In this document: one piece after another, positions 43,554-52,449 of the stretch
Position numbering within the stretch: position 1 is the stretch's first letter
Layout of the letters: the number at the start of each line of letters is the position of its first letter
DNA from: Pseudonocardia sp.
GTDB lineage: Bacteria; Actinomycetota; Actinomycetes; Mycobacteriales; Pseudonocardiaceae
DNA length: 64,000 nucleotides
Direction of reading: 5' to 3'
Assembly (NCBI RefSeq): GCF_029263155.1
Contig: NZ_JAJCYB010000056.1
Coordinates: forward strand, 61,358-125,357
Translations under genes and position numbers: made by a program
Notes under the pieces: generated by a model
The model's database searches: none
What the model was told of the DNA's origin: nothing
The model's input: only the letters and a program-made list of their open reading frames with translations

Positions 43554-44507
43554 TCAGCGCAACTTCGGGTCGAGGGCATCGCGCAGCGCGTCGCCGAGCG
43601 AGATGAACGCGAGCACGGTCACCGTCAGGAACGCACTCGGGAAGATCAGCAGATGCAGGGACGTCCTCAGGTAGTTGCGCGCCTCGGAGATCATCAGCCC
43701 CCAGGAGATGGACGGGAGCTGCAGACCCACACCGAGGAACGACAGCGTCGCCTCCGCCGAGATGATCACCCCGACGCTGATCGTCGCGTAGACGAGCACC
43801 GGGGCGAGCGCGTTGGGCAGGATGTGTCGCGTGATCAGGCGTCCGTCACTGGCTCCGAGTGCCCGCGCCGCCTGCACGTAGTCCGCGTCCCGGACGGCGA
43901 TGACACTGGAGCGGACCAGCCGCATCGGGGTCATCCAGACCAGCAGCAACAACGCCCCTCCGACGATGAGCACCGTCCGGCCCTGGAACTGGTACAGGAT
44001 GATGATCGCACCGAGAATGAGCGGCAGCCCGTAGACGATGTCGGCGATCCGGGCGACGAGATTGTCCACCCAACCGCCCCGGAAACCCGCGATCGCCCCC
44101 AGGACCAGGCCGATGAGCAACGCGCCGAGCACGACGTAGAGCCCGATGCTGATGGAGACCCGCGCACCGTGGATGACATTGGCGTAGTAGTCGCAGCCCA
44201 GGACGTCATAGCCGAACCAGGCCTGCGCGCTCGGTGCCTGGCGGCTTCGCGACAGGTCACAGGCGCGCGGGTCGATACGGGTGAACAGCTGCGGCACGAT
44301 CGCCATGACGGTGAACAGCCCGACGACCACGGCCCCGAAGAGGAACTTCGGGTCCCGACGGAGCTGCCGCCAGACGTCGCCCCACAGACCGGTCTGCGCG
44401 ACCGAGCCACCCGCCGCGCCGACGAGGCCCGGCGCGTCCCCGGCGTCGACGTCCGTGGCGACTGCGGAATCAGTGTCACCGCGGCCGGCGGGTCTGGTGC
44501 TAGTCAA
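43554..44507 (-). CDS. oppC: Oligopeptide ABC transporter permease OppC
   Basis: A 317-residue permease with a polar 45-residue N-tail, then six helices. It has PSAQAWFGYDVLGCDYYANV (variant of the GTDxxGRD motif) and the EAA loop ALGASDGRLITRHILPN. A TTG start at 44507 fits: GAGGA lies about 7 nt upstream and the ORF overlaps the oppB stop by 8 bp. Cys replaces the usual residue in the family's second motif, with a Cys-Cys pair (CDLSR and GCDYY) that could form a disulfide. Confidence 0.9.
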   Translation of the reverse strand: MTSTRPAGRGDTDSAVATDVDAGDAPGLVGAAGGSVAQTGLWGDVWRQLRRDPKFLFGAVVVGLFTVMAIVPQLFTRIDPRACDLSRSRQAPSAQAWFGYDVLGCDYYANVIHGARVSISIGLYVVLGALLIGLVLGAIAGFRGGWVDNLVARIADIVYGLPLILGAIIILYQFQGRTVLIVGGALLLLVWMTPMRLVRSSVIAVRDADYVQAARALGASDGRLITRHILPNALAPVLVYATISVGVIISAEATLSFLGVGLQLPSISWGLMISEARNYLRTSLHLLIFPSAFLTVTVLAFISLGDALRDALDPKLR

Positions 44508-45423
44508 GGCGGATCCTCGGGTCCAGGGCGGCGTAGAGCACGTCCACCAGGAGGTTGAAGAAGATGTAGACGAAGATGAAGAACGTCGTGATGCCGACGA
44601 CGACGGATCCCTCCTGCGACTTCACCGCGTCGAAGACCGCTCGGCCGAGACCCGGGATGTTGAAGATCCCCTCCGTGACGATGGCCCCGCTCATCAGCGC
44701 CCCGAAGTCGGCTCCGAGGAACGTCACCACCGGGATGAGGCTGTTGCGCAACGCGTGCTTGCCGACCACCGTGCGCTCCGGGAGCCCTTTCGCCCGCGCC
44801 GTGCGGACGAAGTCGGTCTGCATGTTCTCCGCGAGACTGGTCCGGGTGAGGCGGGCGACGTAGGCCATCGAGGCCGAGGCCAGCACGAATCCCGGCAGGA
44901 CGTAGCTGACCCAGCCGTCGTTGACCGAGCTGATCGGGAACCAGCCGAGCTGCACGCCGAGGAAGTACTGGGCGACGTAGCCGAAGACGAAGACCGGGAT
45001 CGACACCAGCAGGGTCGTGCTGACCAGCACGAGGTTGTCCAGGTAGCCGTTGCGGCGGATCCCGGCCAGGATGCCGGCGACGAGCCCGATCACGGCCTCG
45101 ATGACGAGGGCGGCGACCGCCAGCCGCGCGGTCACCGGCAGCCGCAACGCGATCGTCTCGCTGACCTCCCGTCCGCTGAAGTCGATGCCGAGGTCCCCGC
45201 GGAGCAGGTTGCCCATGTACTTGAGGTACTGCACGAGGACGTTGTCGTCGAGGTTGAACCTGTCGCGCAGCTCCGCCTCGACGCCGGGCGGAAGCGGGCG
45301 GTCGCCCGCCAGCGCCCGGATCGGGTCGCCCGGTAGCGCGTAGACCAGCAGGAACACGATGAACGACGCGCCGATGATGACCGGGATCGCCAGCAATAGG
45401 CGGCGCGCGACGAAGCGGGCCAA
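44500..45423 (-). CDS. oppB: Oligopeptide ABC transporter permease OppB
   Basis: A 307-residue permease with six helices. It opens FVARRLLLAIPVIIGASFIV, then LPGDPIRALAGD, and has the EAA loop GKHALRNSLIPVVTFLG with EGIFNIPGLGRAVFDAV. A TTG start at 45423 has GAGGA at good spacing; no ATG or GTG gives the family N-terminus. It follows oppA by 118 bp of DNA with no strong hairpin, so a shared transcript is likely. Confidence 0.91.
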   Translation of the reverse strand: MARFVARRLLLAIPVIIGASFIVFLLVYALPGDPIRALAGDRPLPPGVEAELRDRFNLDDNVLVQYLKYMGNLLRGDLGIDFSGREVSETIALRLPVTARLAVAALVIEAVIGLVAGILAGIRRNGYLDNLVLVSTTLLVSIPVFVFGYVAQYFLGVQLGWFPISSVNDGWVSYVLPGFVLASASMAYVARLTRTSLAENMQTDFVRTARAKGLPERTVVGKHALRNSLIPVVTFLGADFGALMSGAIVTEGIFNIPGLGRAVFDAVKSQEGSVVVGITTFFIFVYIFFNLLVDVLYAALDPRIRLD

Positions 45424-45541
45424 GGTGGGTTCCTCAGACTCGCCGGAGTGGGCCGGCGGATAGCGGGTGAGTGTGCAGGGAGCCTAACGGGCAGCGCGGT
45501 ACCGCGGCCCGGTGCGACCGGGCCGCGGTACCGCGTCGGAC

Positions 45542-47167
45542 TCAGCCGTTGACAGTGACCTCGGTCAGCACGACGTCCGTGGCGAACGGGCTGAACGCGA
45601 CGTTGTCGACGTTCTCCGAGTGCCCGCCCTGGGAGAAGCCGAAGAAGATCGGCATCATCGGCAGGTCGGTCAGCAGGATGTCATCGGCCTGCTGGTACAG
45701 AGCGATGGCCTCGTCGTTGGAGGAAGCCGCGTTGCCTTCGGCCACCAGCCGGTCGAACTCCGGGTTGGAGTAGAACGTCGAGTTCGAGCCGGCCGGCGGC
45801 TGCGCCGCGGTGGTGAACAGCGGGGCCAGGAAGTTCTCCGGGCTCGGGTAGTCCATGCCCCAGCCGAGACGGAACGGCCCGGTCATGCCCTGCTCGTCGG
45901 CCAGCGGCAGGTACTGGGCGAAGTCCAGGTCGCCACGCAGCGTGTAGGTGATCCCCAGGTTCTGCTGCAGCTGGTTGCCCACCGCCTGCACCCACTGGTC
46001 GTGACCGGCGCCGGAGTTGAACCACAGCTCCACCGGCTGGGAGGTGTCGAAGCCGCTGTCGGCGAGCAGCTGCTGCGCCGCCGCCGGGTCGTACTGGCAG
46101 AAGCCGCACGCGTCCGGCCGGTGCCCGTCGATGGTCGGCGGGATCACGTCGTACGCCGGCACGCGGGTACCGGAGAAGATGGCATCGGTGATCGCCGGAC
46201 GGTCGACGGCCATCGAGAACGCCTGACGGACCCGCGGGTCGGCGAACCGCGCGTCGTAGAGCGGGAAGCCCATGAAGGTGAACGAGGAGGACACGCGCTC
46301 GAAGTACCGGTCGCCGAGCTCGTCCGGCGCGATGGTGGCCAGCTCCGGGGGCAGCGAGTAGCGGTAGACGTCGAGGTTGCCCGCGAGCAGCTCGTTGTAG
46401 GCGGTGTTGATGTCCGAGATGACCCGGATCTCGACGCCGGCAGCGGTGGCCGCGTTCTCGCCCGCGTACTCGTCGAAGCGGGAGAGCGTGATGCCCTGGC
46501 CGGGCACGTACTCGGTGTCGGCCTTGAACGGGCCGTTGCCGATCGGCTGGCGGCCGAACGCCGCCGGGTCGGCGAAGAAGGCCTCCGGTAGCGGCGCGAA
46601 CGCCGTGTACCCGGTGATCAGCGGGAACTGCCGGAACGGCTCGTTGAGCTGCACGGTGAAGGTCAGGTCGTCGACGACCGCCAAGCCCTCCATCGCCGGC
46701 TTCGGGTTCTCGCCGTCGTAGCCGACGATCTTGCTGAAGAAGTAGGCGCCGCCCTGTGCGTTCTCGACGTTGGCGGTGTAGTTCCACGCGTCGACGAACG
46801 ACTGCGCGTTGACGGGCGTGCCGTCGTGGAACGTCCACCCGTCCTTGAGGACGACCGTCCAGTTGATGTTGTCCGTGGACTCGATCGACTCGGCGGGCCC
46901 GGAGTACTCGACCTCGACGGTCTCGTTGTTGTACTCGACCAGCGGGGTGAACAGCGCGCGGGCGACCTGCGCCCCTTCGCTCTCGGTGGTGTCGCCGGGG
47001 ACCAGCGGCTTCTCCGGGTCGCTGTTGATGTTGATGGAGTAGGTGCCGCCTCCGGGCGCCGCTCCCCCGGGATCCGCCGGGGTACCCCCGCCACCGCCAC
47101 ACGCCGCGAGCGCCAGCGCTGATGCTGCGCCCAACGCGACGATGGACGCCGCCCTCGATCTCCTCAT
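45542..47167 (-). CDS. oppA: Oligopeptide-binding lipoprotein OppA
   Basis: A 541-residue family-5 binding protein. The signal peptide ends in the lipobox LALAAC, followed by a Gly-rich linker. Family blocks: WTVVLKDGWTFHDGTPVNA, VRQAFSMAVDRPAITDA, GWGMDYPSPENFLAPL and PMMPIFFGFS. It feeds the oppBCDF importer downstream. ATG at 47167 follows AGGAAG. The extra Gly/Pro linker after the lipobox is usual in actinobacteria. Confidence 0.94.
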   Translation of the reverse strand: MRRSRAASIVALGAASALALAACGGGGGTPADPGGAAPGGGTYSININSDPEKPLVPGDTTESEGAQVARALFTPLVEYNNETVEVEYSGPAESIESTDNINWTVVLKDGWTFHDGTPVNAQSFVDAWNYTANVENAQGGAYFFSKIVGYDGENPKPAMEGLAVVDDLTFTVQLNEPFRQFPLITGYTAFAPLPEAFFADPAAFGRQPIGNGPFKADTEYVPGQGITLSRFDEYAGENAATAAGVEIRVISDINTAYNELLAGNLDVYRYSLPPELATIAPDELGDRYFERVSSSFTFMGFPLYDARFADPRVRQAFSMAVDRPAITDAIFSGTRVPAYDVIPPTIDGHRPDACGFCQYDPAAAQQLLADSGFDTSQPVELWFNSGAGHDQWVQAVGNQLQQNLGITYTLRGDLDFAQYLPLADEQGMTGPFRLGWGMDYPSPENFLAPLFTTAAQPPAGSNSTFYSNPEFDRLVAEGNAASSNDEAIALYQQADDILLTDLPMMPIFFGFSQGGHSENVDNVAFSPFATDVVLTEVTVNG

Positions 47168-47470
47168 GCTTCTTCCTGACCTTTCTCTGCAGGACGGCCC
47201 GGTCGGGCGTCCGTCTAGGCGCGCTGTCGGCGCGACGCCCATGTCGTGGGACGGCGCACCGACCCACGGCACGGTAGAAACCGCCAGACCACCAGTCACC
47301 CGGGAACAGGTCATCGTGACCAAAGGGTGACCAGACCTGAACCGTGGGGCACCGAACGATTACTTGTCGGTAACTACGGGGCGGAGACTACGCCACCGAC
47401 AGGTCCGGTCGGGACAAGGGTGTGATGACGGGCACGCCCGGACTGCGCCCCGTCCGACGTCCCTTCGCCG
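47168..47470. other. Upstream region of oppA
   Basis: About 300 bp without a gene. On the minus strand GGTCAC occurs twice near 47315-47335 and a GGTGAC close by, and 47360-47373 reads TTACTTGTCGGTAA, an inverted repeat with six bases between TTAC and GTAA, a shape common for TetR-type operators. I cannot place the oppA promoter with confidence. Confidence 0.4.
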
Positions 47471-47606
47471 CGGCTGGAACAGCGGCAGCGCGGGCAGCTG
47501 CGCCCACAGCAGCGACTCGGCCGTGGCGAACCGCTCCGGGTCGACCGGGTCGTCGCCGGTCGCGAGCGACTCCAGCGCGAGCTGCAGGGCCAGGAAGCAG
47601 AAGCCG
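47471..47606 (-). pseudogene. Duplicated fragment of lpqW
   Basis: A 136-bp block aligns without gaps to 48628-48763 inside lpqW (offset 1157 bp). Translated in the same sense it gives FCFLALQLALESLATGDDP and onward, with about three changes in 44 residues against LpqW. It has no start, no signal peptide and no flanking lpqW sequence, so it is a broken copy. hicAB and an acetyltransferase remnant lie between the fragment and the intact gene. Confidence 0.9.
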
Positions 47607-47691
47607 TGGACGGTCACCTGGGTTCCGCAGCGGGGTGTCGGCACGGCGCCGGTGCAGCACGTGCTCGCCGTCGCCGACGGGTGCGGTGACC

Positions 47692-47850
47692 GTGTCGACA
47701 GGGCGGGCCAACGCTCCGGCCCGGAACCTGTACGGGCGCTGCGGGTTCGTGGTGCAGCGGCACGTCGAGGTCGAACCCGGGCTCTGGATCACCGAATATC
47801 GCTGCTCAGCGCGTCCAGTCGACGGGAAGATTGTCGGACCACCCGGCTAG
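47692..47850 (+). pseudogene. GNAT acetyltransferase 3' remnant
   Basis: The plus-strand frame contains ANAPARNLYGRCGFVVQRHV, the final strand-helix of a GNAT acetyltransferase (N-x-PAxxLYxRxGF), then EVEPGLWITEYRC and a stop at 47850. No acetyl-CoA loop or start is found upstream in any frame I read, and the lpqW fragment intervenes. It is best explained as the tail of a lost gene. Confidence 0.65.
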
Positions 47851-47860
47851 AGTCATACTG
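47848..47860 (+). promoter_or_regulatory. -10 element for hicAB, leaderless start
   Basis: TAGAGT at 47848-47853 ends six bases before the GTG at 47860, so the transcript should begin at or beside the start codon. No convincing -35 box is seen. The -10 overlaps the stop of the acetyltransferase remnant. Confidence 0.5.
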
Positions 47861-48120
47861 TGATCAATCGGAGGATGTCTGCTCGGCAGGTCGTGGCGCT
47901 CGTGCGCTCGCTATGCCGTCGCCACGGGTTGACGCTGGACGAGCTGCGAGGTCGGGGAAAGGGAAGCCACCGCGTCTACGCGGTGCGCGACGCGGCAGGA
48001 GAGGAGTTGGCGCGGATGACGATCACCGATCACCCCGGCGACCTGTCGTGGGCCGTCCTGCGCGACATCGAGCAGAAGCTCGCCCACCTGTTCGGCGAGA
48101 AGTGGACGGAGAAGCGCTGA
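47860..48120 (+). CDS. hicA: HicA-like toxin (mRNA interferase fold)
   Basis: An 86-residue protein with the double-stranded-RNA-binding-like HicA fold: a helix (RQVVALVRSLCRRHGL), then GRGKGSHRVY with the catalytic His of HicA toxins, a strand ARMTITDHPGDL and a helix VLRDIEQKLAHLFG. It would cleave mRNA when free. GTG at 47860 is supported by the adjacent -10 box; an ATG at 47875 is less likely because GGAGG touches it. It overlaps hicB (TGATG). Confidence 0.78.
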   Translation: MINRRMSARQVVALVRSLCRRHGLTLDELRGRGKGSHRVYAVRDAAGEELARMTITDHPGDLSWAVLRDIEQKLAHLFGEKWTEKR

Positions 48121-48497
48121 TGACCACCTACGACGTGATCGTGTTCCGCGAGGACGAGCTGTGGGTGGCCGACATCGTCGATCTCGGCGTCACCGACATG
48201 CTCCACTTCACCGAGTTGGACGCGCAGGTCCGCGACTACGTGTCCGGCATGACCGACGTCGAGCCAGACTCCTTCGAGCTGCGCTGGCACTACCGCGCGG
48301 GGGACGACGAGGTCACCGAGCCGATCCAGGAGCTGTCGAAGGTGGAGGCGGCGCTGGCCGAGCTCACCGCCCGGCACGACGCGCTGCGCCGGGAGATCAT
48401 CGCCCGGATGTCGGCCGCCGGGATCTCGCAGCGGGCCATCGGCGACGTGCTGGGACTGAGTCACCAGCGCGTCAACCAGCTCGCGAAGGCATCCTGA
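48120..48497 (+). CDS. hicB: HicB-like antitoxin
   Basis: A 125-residue protein: an N-terminal HicB-like strand-helix domain (TYDVIVFREDELWVADIVDL), a middle helical part with a coiled coil, and a C-terminal helix-turn-helix (AGISQRAIGDVLGLSHQRVN). It should bind HicA and repress its own promoter. Start ATG at 48120 overlaps the hicA stop. The HTH end is of the Xre/sigma-like kind used by HicB antitoxins. Confidence 0.8.
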   Translation: MTTYDVIVFREDELWVADIVDLGVTDMLHFTELDAQVRDYVSGMTDVEPDSFELRWHYRAGDDEVTEPIQELSKVEAALAELTARHDALRREIIARMSAAGISQRAIGDVLGLSHQRVNQLAKAS

Positions 48498-48513
48498 CCC
48501 GCATCGGACCTCG

Positions 48514-50271
48514 CTATTCCGCCGGGGCGCGCCACTCCGCGGCCCCGGACAGCGGGCCCTCGGTGAGGGGGCCCGCGCCTATGCCGGTGCTGGCGTCCGC
48601 GGCCGGGCTGCTCACCACCAGCGACACCGGCTGGAACAGCGGCAGCGCCGGCAGCTGGGACCACAGCAGGGACTCCGCGGTGGCGAACCGCTCCGGGTCG
48701 ACCGGGTCGTCGCCGGTCGCGAGCGACTCCAGCACGAGCTGCAGGGCCGGGAAGCAGAAGCCGGTGGGCGGCAGCGGCGGATCGCGCACCACCGCGGTCG
48801 GCAGCGCGCAGCCGTAGTCCGAGGCCAGCTCGGTGGCGCGGTCCCCGCCGACGGTGCGCGGGCCGACGAGCACGTCGACGGGGCCGGCCACGACCGGTTC
48901 CTCCGCCGCCACAGCGGTCGTCGGGGCCGGTGTGGTCGGCGTCGGCTCCGGCGAGGTGGTCGGGGCCGTGCCGGACGCCGACGGGGCCGTGTAGAGGTCG
49001 ATCGCGGGCCGTTCCACGACGGTGGTGCCGATCCCCGCGACGGCGAGCTGGGCGGCCACGAGCTGTCCCACGCGACGGTCCTCGGGGCGCTCCTCCGCCG
49101 CGGCGATCACGAGCTGCACGGGCTGCCCGTCGGCGATCCAGCTGCCCTCGGCGTCGCGCGTCCAGCCTGCGGCGCCCAGCAGCTGCTCCGCGGCGATCGG
49201 GTCGGGCCGGGCGGGGGCGCCGTCGGGGGCGGTGGACGCGTAGCCGGGCTCCGACGGCGCGAGGCCGAACGCGTCGGCGCGCAGGGCCTCCGGCGCCACG
49301 GCCTGCCGGATCCCCTCGCGGTCCAGCAGCGCGGCCAGCCCGCGGCGCGCGCGGGGGTCGCGCAGCGGGCCGTCGCCCGCGCGGAGCCCGAGTTGGGTGA
49401 CGGTGGGCAGGGCGGCGGGCTGGACCCGCGGCGGCGGGGTGACCGTGCCCAGCGCGTTGCGGACCGCCGGGTCGGCCTCGGGCAGCGCCACGTCGACGTC
49501 GCCCGCGGCCAGTCCGGCCGCGACCGCGCCGTCGTCGAGCCGGCGGAACACGAGCGTGTCGAGCACGGTGGGGGTGTCCCAGTAGGTGTCGTTGCGGGCG
49601 AGGACCACCTCGCCGCGGCCGGGGTCGACCGACGCGATGCGGAACGGGCCTCCGGAGGCCGGCACCCCACCGGTGAGCGCTCCGACCCAGGAGCCGGGCG
49701 CGTCCTTGAGCAGGTGGGCGGGCAGCAGGTCGGAGAACAGCGTCCGCCACGCCGGGTACGGCTCGTCGAACACGACGTCCACGGCCTTGCCGCCGGCCCG
49801 CGACCGCACCTCGGTGATCAGCCGGTAGCCCGCGGCGTCCGCGACACCGGGTTCCGCGCGCATCTGTTCCCACAGGTAGACGAAGTCCTCGGCCGCGATC
49901 GGCGTGTTCGTCGACCAGGACGCCTCCAGGTTGAGCTCGTAGCTCACCGTGAACGGCTCGTCGGAGACGACCTCGGCGCTGGTGGCGATGGTGGTGTCGA
50001 GCTGCAGCCTGCCGTCGGGGTCCGGGCGGAACACCGAGGGGAGCACCAGCGTGGCGATCCCCGTGGTGAGCGGGGAGGAGTGCGCCAGCAGGTGCGGGTT
50101 GAAGCCGGCGCCGAGATCCTCCATGCCGACGACCAGCTCGGTGGGCTCGGGTCCGGCCGTGGGCTCGGCCGTCTCGGGCGCCGGCTGTGCGAGCGGCACC
50201 TGGGTGCACCCCGCGAGCACGGCAGCGAGCAGTCCGAGAACCACCGCTCGCGCACGCTTCACCCGCGACAT
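48514..50271 (-). CDS. lpqW: LpqW-like family-5 lipoprotein
   Basis: A 585-residue lipoprotein: signal peptide with lipobox VLAGC, Pro-rich linker, and a family-5 binding-protein fold (VSYELNLEASWSTNTPIAAE, RNDTYWDTPTVLDTLVFR). In mycobacteria LpqW (Rv1166) controls flow between PIM and lipoarabinomannan synthesis and does not bind peptides. Its place beside typA matches Rv1166/Rv1165. A long Pro/Thr-rich insert at about 455-490 is not in the family core. ATG at 50271; upstream codons lie in the intergenic region. Confidence 0.85.
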   Translation of the reverse strand: MSRVKRARAVVLGLLAAVLAGCTQVPLAQPAPETAEPTAGPEPTELVVGMEDLGAGFNPHLLAHSSPLTTGIATLVLPSVFRPDPDGRLQLDTTIATSAEVVSDEPFTVSYELNLEASWSTNTPIAAEDFVYLWEQMRAEPGVADAAGYRLITEVRSRAGGKAVDVVFDEPYPAWRTLFSDLLPAHLLKDAPGSWVGALTGGVPASGGPFRIASVDPGRGEVVLARNDTYWDTPTVLDTLVFRRLDDGAVAAGLAAGDVDVALPEADPAVRNALGTVTPPPRVQPAALPTVTQLGLRAGDGPLRDPRARRGLAALLDREGIRQAVAPEALRADAFGLAPSEPGYASTAPDGAPARPDPIAAEQLLGAAGWTRDAEGSWIADGQPVQLVIAAAEERPEDRRVGQLVAAQLAVAGIGTTVVERPAIDLYTAPSASGTAPTTSPEPTPTTPAPTTAVAAEEPVVAGPVDVLVGPRTVGGDRATELASDYGCALPTAVVRDPPLPPTGFCFPALQLVLESLATGDDPVDPERFATAESLLWSQLPALPLFQPVSLVVSSPAADASTGIGAGPLTEGPLSGAAEWRAPAE

Positions 50272-50300
50272 CCTTGCACCAGCGGGTGAAGGGCTCGCCG

Positions 50301-52235
50301 TCAGACCGCGGCCTTGGCGCGCGAACGCATGCGGTTGCGCAGGTGGGAGTCCAGCTCGACCTTGCGGATCCGCACCGACTCCGGCGTCACCTCGACGCAC
50401 TCGTCGTTGGCGCAGAACTCCAGCGCCTGCTCCAGGTTCAGCACCGTCGGCGGGGTGAGCTTGACGAGCTCGTCGCTGGTGGACTTGCGCATGTTCGTCA
50501 GCTTCTTCTCGCGGACGATGTTGACCTCGAGGTCCTCGCCGCGCGTGTACTCACCGATGACCATGCCGCCGTAGACCTGCGTGCCCGGCGGGATGAACAG
50601 CACGCCTCGGTCGGCCAGCTGCTCCACCGCGTAGCCGGTGACGGGGCCGGACCGGTCGGCGATCAGCGAGCCGCGCAGCCGGTTGTTGATCTCCCCGACC
50701 CACGGGCCGTAGCCGTCGAAGACGTGGCTGACGATGCCCGCGCCGCGGGTGATCGTCAGGAACTCGGTGCGGAAGCCGATCAGGCCGCGGCTCGGGACCC
50801 GGTAGTCGAGGCGGACGCGGCTCTCGCCGTGCACCATCTGGCTCATCTCGCCCTTGCGCCCGGCCAGCAGCTGGGTGACGGCACCGAGGTGCTCGGTGGG
50901 CACGTCCGCGGAGAGCTGCTCGAACGGCTCGTGCGTCTTGCCGTCGATCACCTGGGTGACGACCTCCGGCTTGCCGACGGTCATCTCGAACCCCTCGCGG
51001 CGCATCGTCTCGACCAGGATGGCCAGCGCCAGCTCGCCACGGCCCTGCACCTCCCACGCGTCGGGACGCTCGGTGGGCAGTACCCGCAGGCTCACGTTGC
51101 CGACCAGCTCGGCGTCGAGCCGGTTCTTGACCTGGCGAGCGGTGAGCTTGGTGCCCGGGTGCGGGTCGCGGCCGACGAGCGGGGAGGTGTTGATGCCGAT
51201 CGTGACCGAGATGGCCGGCTCGTCGACGTGGATGCGCGGCAGCGGCACCGGGTTGTCGGGATCGGCGAGCGTGTCGCCGATGGTGACCTCCGGGATGCCG
51301 GCCACGGCCACGAGATCGCCCGCGAAGGCCTCGTCGGCCGGCACCCGGGTCAGCGCCTCGGTGCGCAGCAGCTCGGTGATCTTGACGCGGGTGACCTTGC
51401 CGCCGTCCTGGCACCAGCCGACCTGTTGGCCGCGGCGGATCACACCGGCCCGGACCCGGCACAGCGCGATGCGGCCCAGGAAGGACGAGGCGTCGAGGTT
51501 GGTGACGTGGGCCTGCAGCGGGGCGTCGACGTCGTCGGCGGGCGGCGGCACCGTCTCCGCGATCACGTCGAACAGGCTCTCCAGGCCGGGCTCGTCGGGC
51601 AGGTCGCCGTCGGCGGGGCGGTTGCGACTCGCCCGCCCGGCGCGGCCGGAGGCGTAGACGACGGGGAGGTCGAGCAGGCGCGCGGTCATGGTCTCGTCGA
51701 GCTCGAGTTCGTCGGCCAGCTCCAGGAGAAGCTCGAGGCTCTCGTCGACGACCTCCTCGCAGCGGGCGTCGGGGCGGTCGGTCTTGTTCACGACCAGCAC
51801 CACGGGCAGCCCGGCGATCAGGGTCTTGCGCAGGACGAAGCGCGTCTGGGGCAGCGGGCCCTCGCTCGCGTCGACCAGCAGCACGACGCCGTCGACCATG
51901 GACAGGCCGCGCTCGACCTCGCCGCCGAAATCGGCGTGGCCGGGGGTGTCGACGACGTTGAGCGTCATCCCGTGCCAGTTGATCGCCGTGTGCTTGGCGA
52001 GGATCGTGATGCCCTTCTCGCGCTCGAGATCGCCGGAGTCCATGACCCGGTCCACGAGGGCGGCGCGCTCACCGAACGCGCCCGAGGCGCGCAGCATGGC
52101 GTCGACGAGGGTGGTCTTGCCGTGGTCGACGTGCGCGACGATGGCGACGTTGCGCAGCCCGCCGGGTGCGGCGGGATCCGCAGGGCTCACGCCGGGTTCT
52201 GCGGGGGCCGCGAAGGTGGTGGTTGCTGTGCTCAC
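50301..52235 (-). CDS. typA: Ribosome-associated GTPase TypA/BipA
   Basis: A 644-residue translation GTPase: G1 AHVDHGKTT (about 34-42), switch I with REKGITI, DTPGHADFGGEVERG, NKTDRPDA and SASGR-type ASGRAG, then beta-barrel domain II, an EF-G-like domain III/V and the TypA C-terminal domain (YTRGEDLEVNIVREKKLTNM). It acts in 50S assembly and stress adaptation. GTG at 52235 gives an N-tail of 26 residues before the G domain; a shorter start cannot be excluded. Confidence 0.96.
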   Translation of the reverse strand: MSTATTTFAAPAEPGVSPADPAAPGGLRNVAIVAHVDHGKTTLVDAMLRASGAFGERAALVDRVMDSGDLEREKGITILAKHTAINWHGMTLNVVDTPGHADFGGEVERGLSMVDGVVLLVDASEGPLPQTRFVLRKTLIAGLPVVLVVNKTDRPDARCEEVVDESLELLLELADELELDETMTARLLDLPVVYASGRAGRASRNRPADGDLPDEPGLESLFDVIAETVPPPADDVDAPLQAHVTNLDASSFLGRIALCRVRAGVIRRGQQVGWCQDGGKVTRVKITELLRTEALTRVPADEAFAGDLVAVAGIPEVTIGDTLADPDNPVPLPRIHVDEPAISVTIGINTSPLVGRDPHPGTKLTARQVKNRLDAELVGNVSLRVLPTERPDAWEVQGRGELALAILVETMRREGFEMTVGKPEVVTQVIDGKTHEPFEQLSADVPTEHLGAVTQLLAGRKGEMSQMVHGESRVRLDYRVPSRGLIGFRTEFLTITRGAGIVSHVFDGYGPWVGEINNRLRGSLIADRSGPVTGYAVEQLADRGVLFIPPGTQVYGGMVIGEYTRGEDLEVNIVREKKLTNMRKSTSDELVKLTPPTVLNLEQALEFCANDECVEVTPESVRIRKVELDSHLRNRMRSRAKAAV

Positions 52236-52299
52236 CTGTTTACGGTAGCCCGTCCGGACGCTGACCTCGGCCCAGGTGTGAGCCTAGGCTCTCCTCATC

Positions 52300-52449
52300 A
52301 TGGGCAAGGTCAAGAAGAAGTGCTGCAGGTCCAAGCCGAAACGCTGCGCCAACTGCCCGGTGGTCGCCCTCCGGCTCAGCAAGATCGAGAGCAAGGGTCT
52401 GCGGGGCAAGGAACTCCGACGAGCGGTGAAGGCCGCACGCGTCTACTGA
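52300..52449 (+). CDS. Small Cys-rich basic protein (49 residues)
   Basis: A short ORF starting MGKVKKKCCRSKPKRCANC and ending KAARVY. Four Cys residues (8, 9, 16, 19) could bind a metal; a third of the residues are Lys or Arg, suggesting RNA or ribosome contact. Proteins of this size and composition occur beside typA in many actinomycetes, though I cannot name a family. TAGGCT at 52285-52290 ends nine bases before the ATG, so the leader is only a few nucleotides long. Confidence 0.7.
   Translation: MGKVKKKCCRSKPKRCANCPVVALRLSKIESKGLRGKELRRAVKAARVY

Noticed and set aside
47360..47373. TetR-type operator TTACTTGTCGGTAA controlling oppA
   Set aside because: The shape is suggestive, but no TetR gene is nearby and the site lies about 190 bp from the oppA start, so I keep it only as a note in the region entry.
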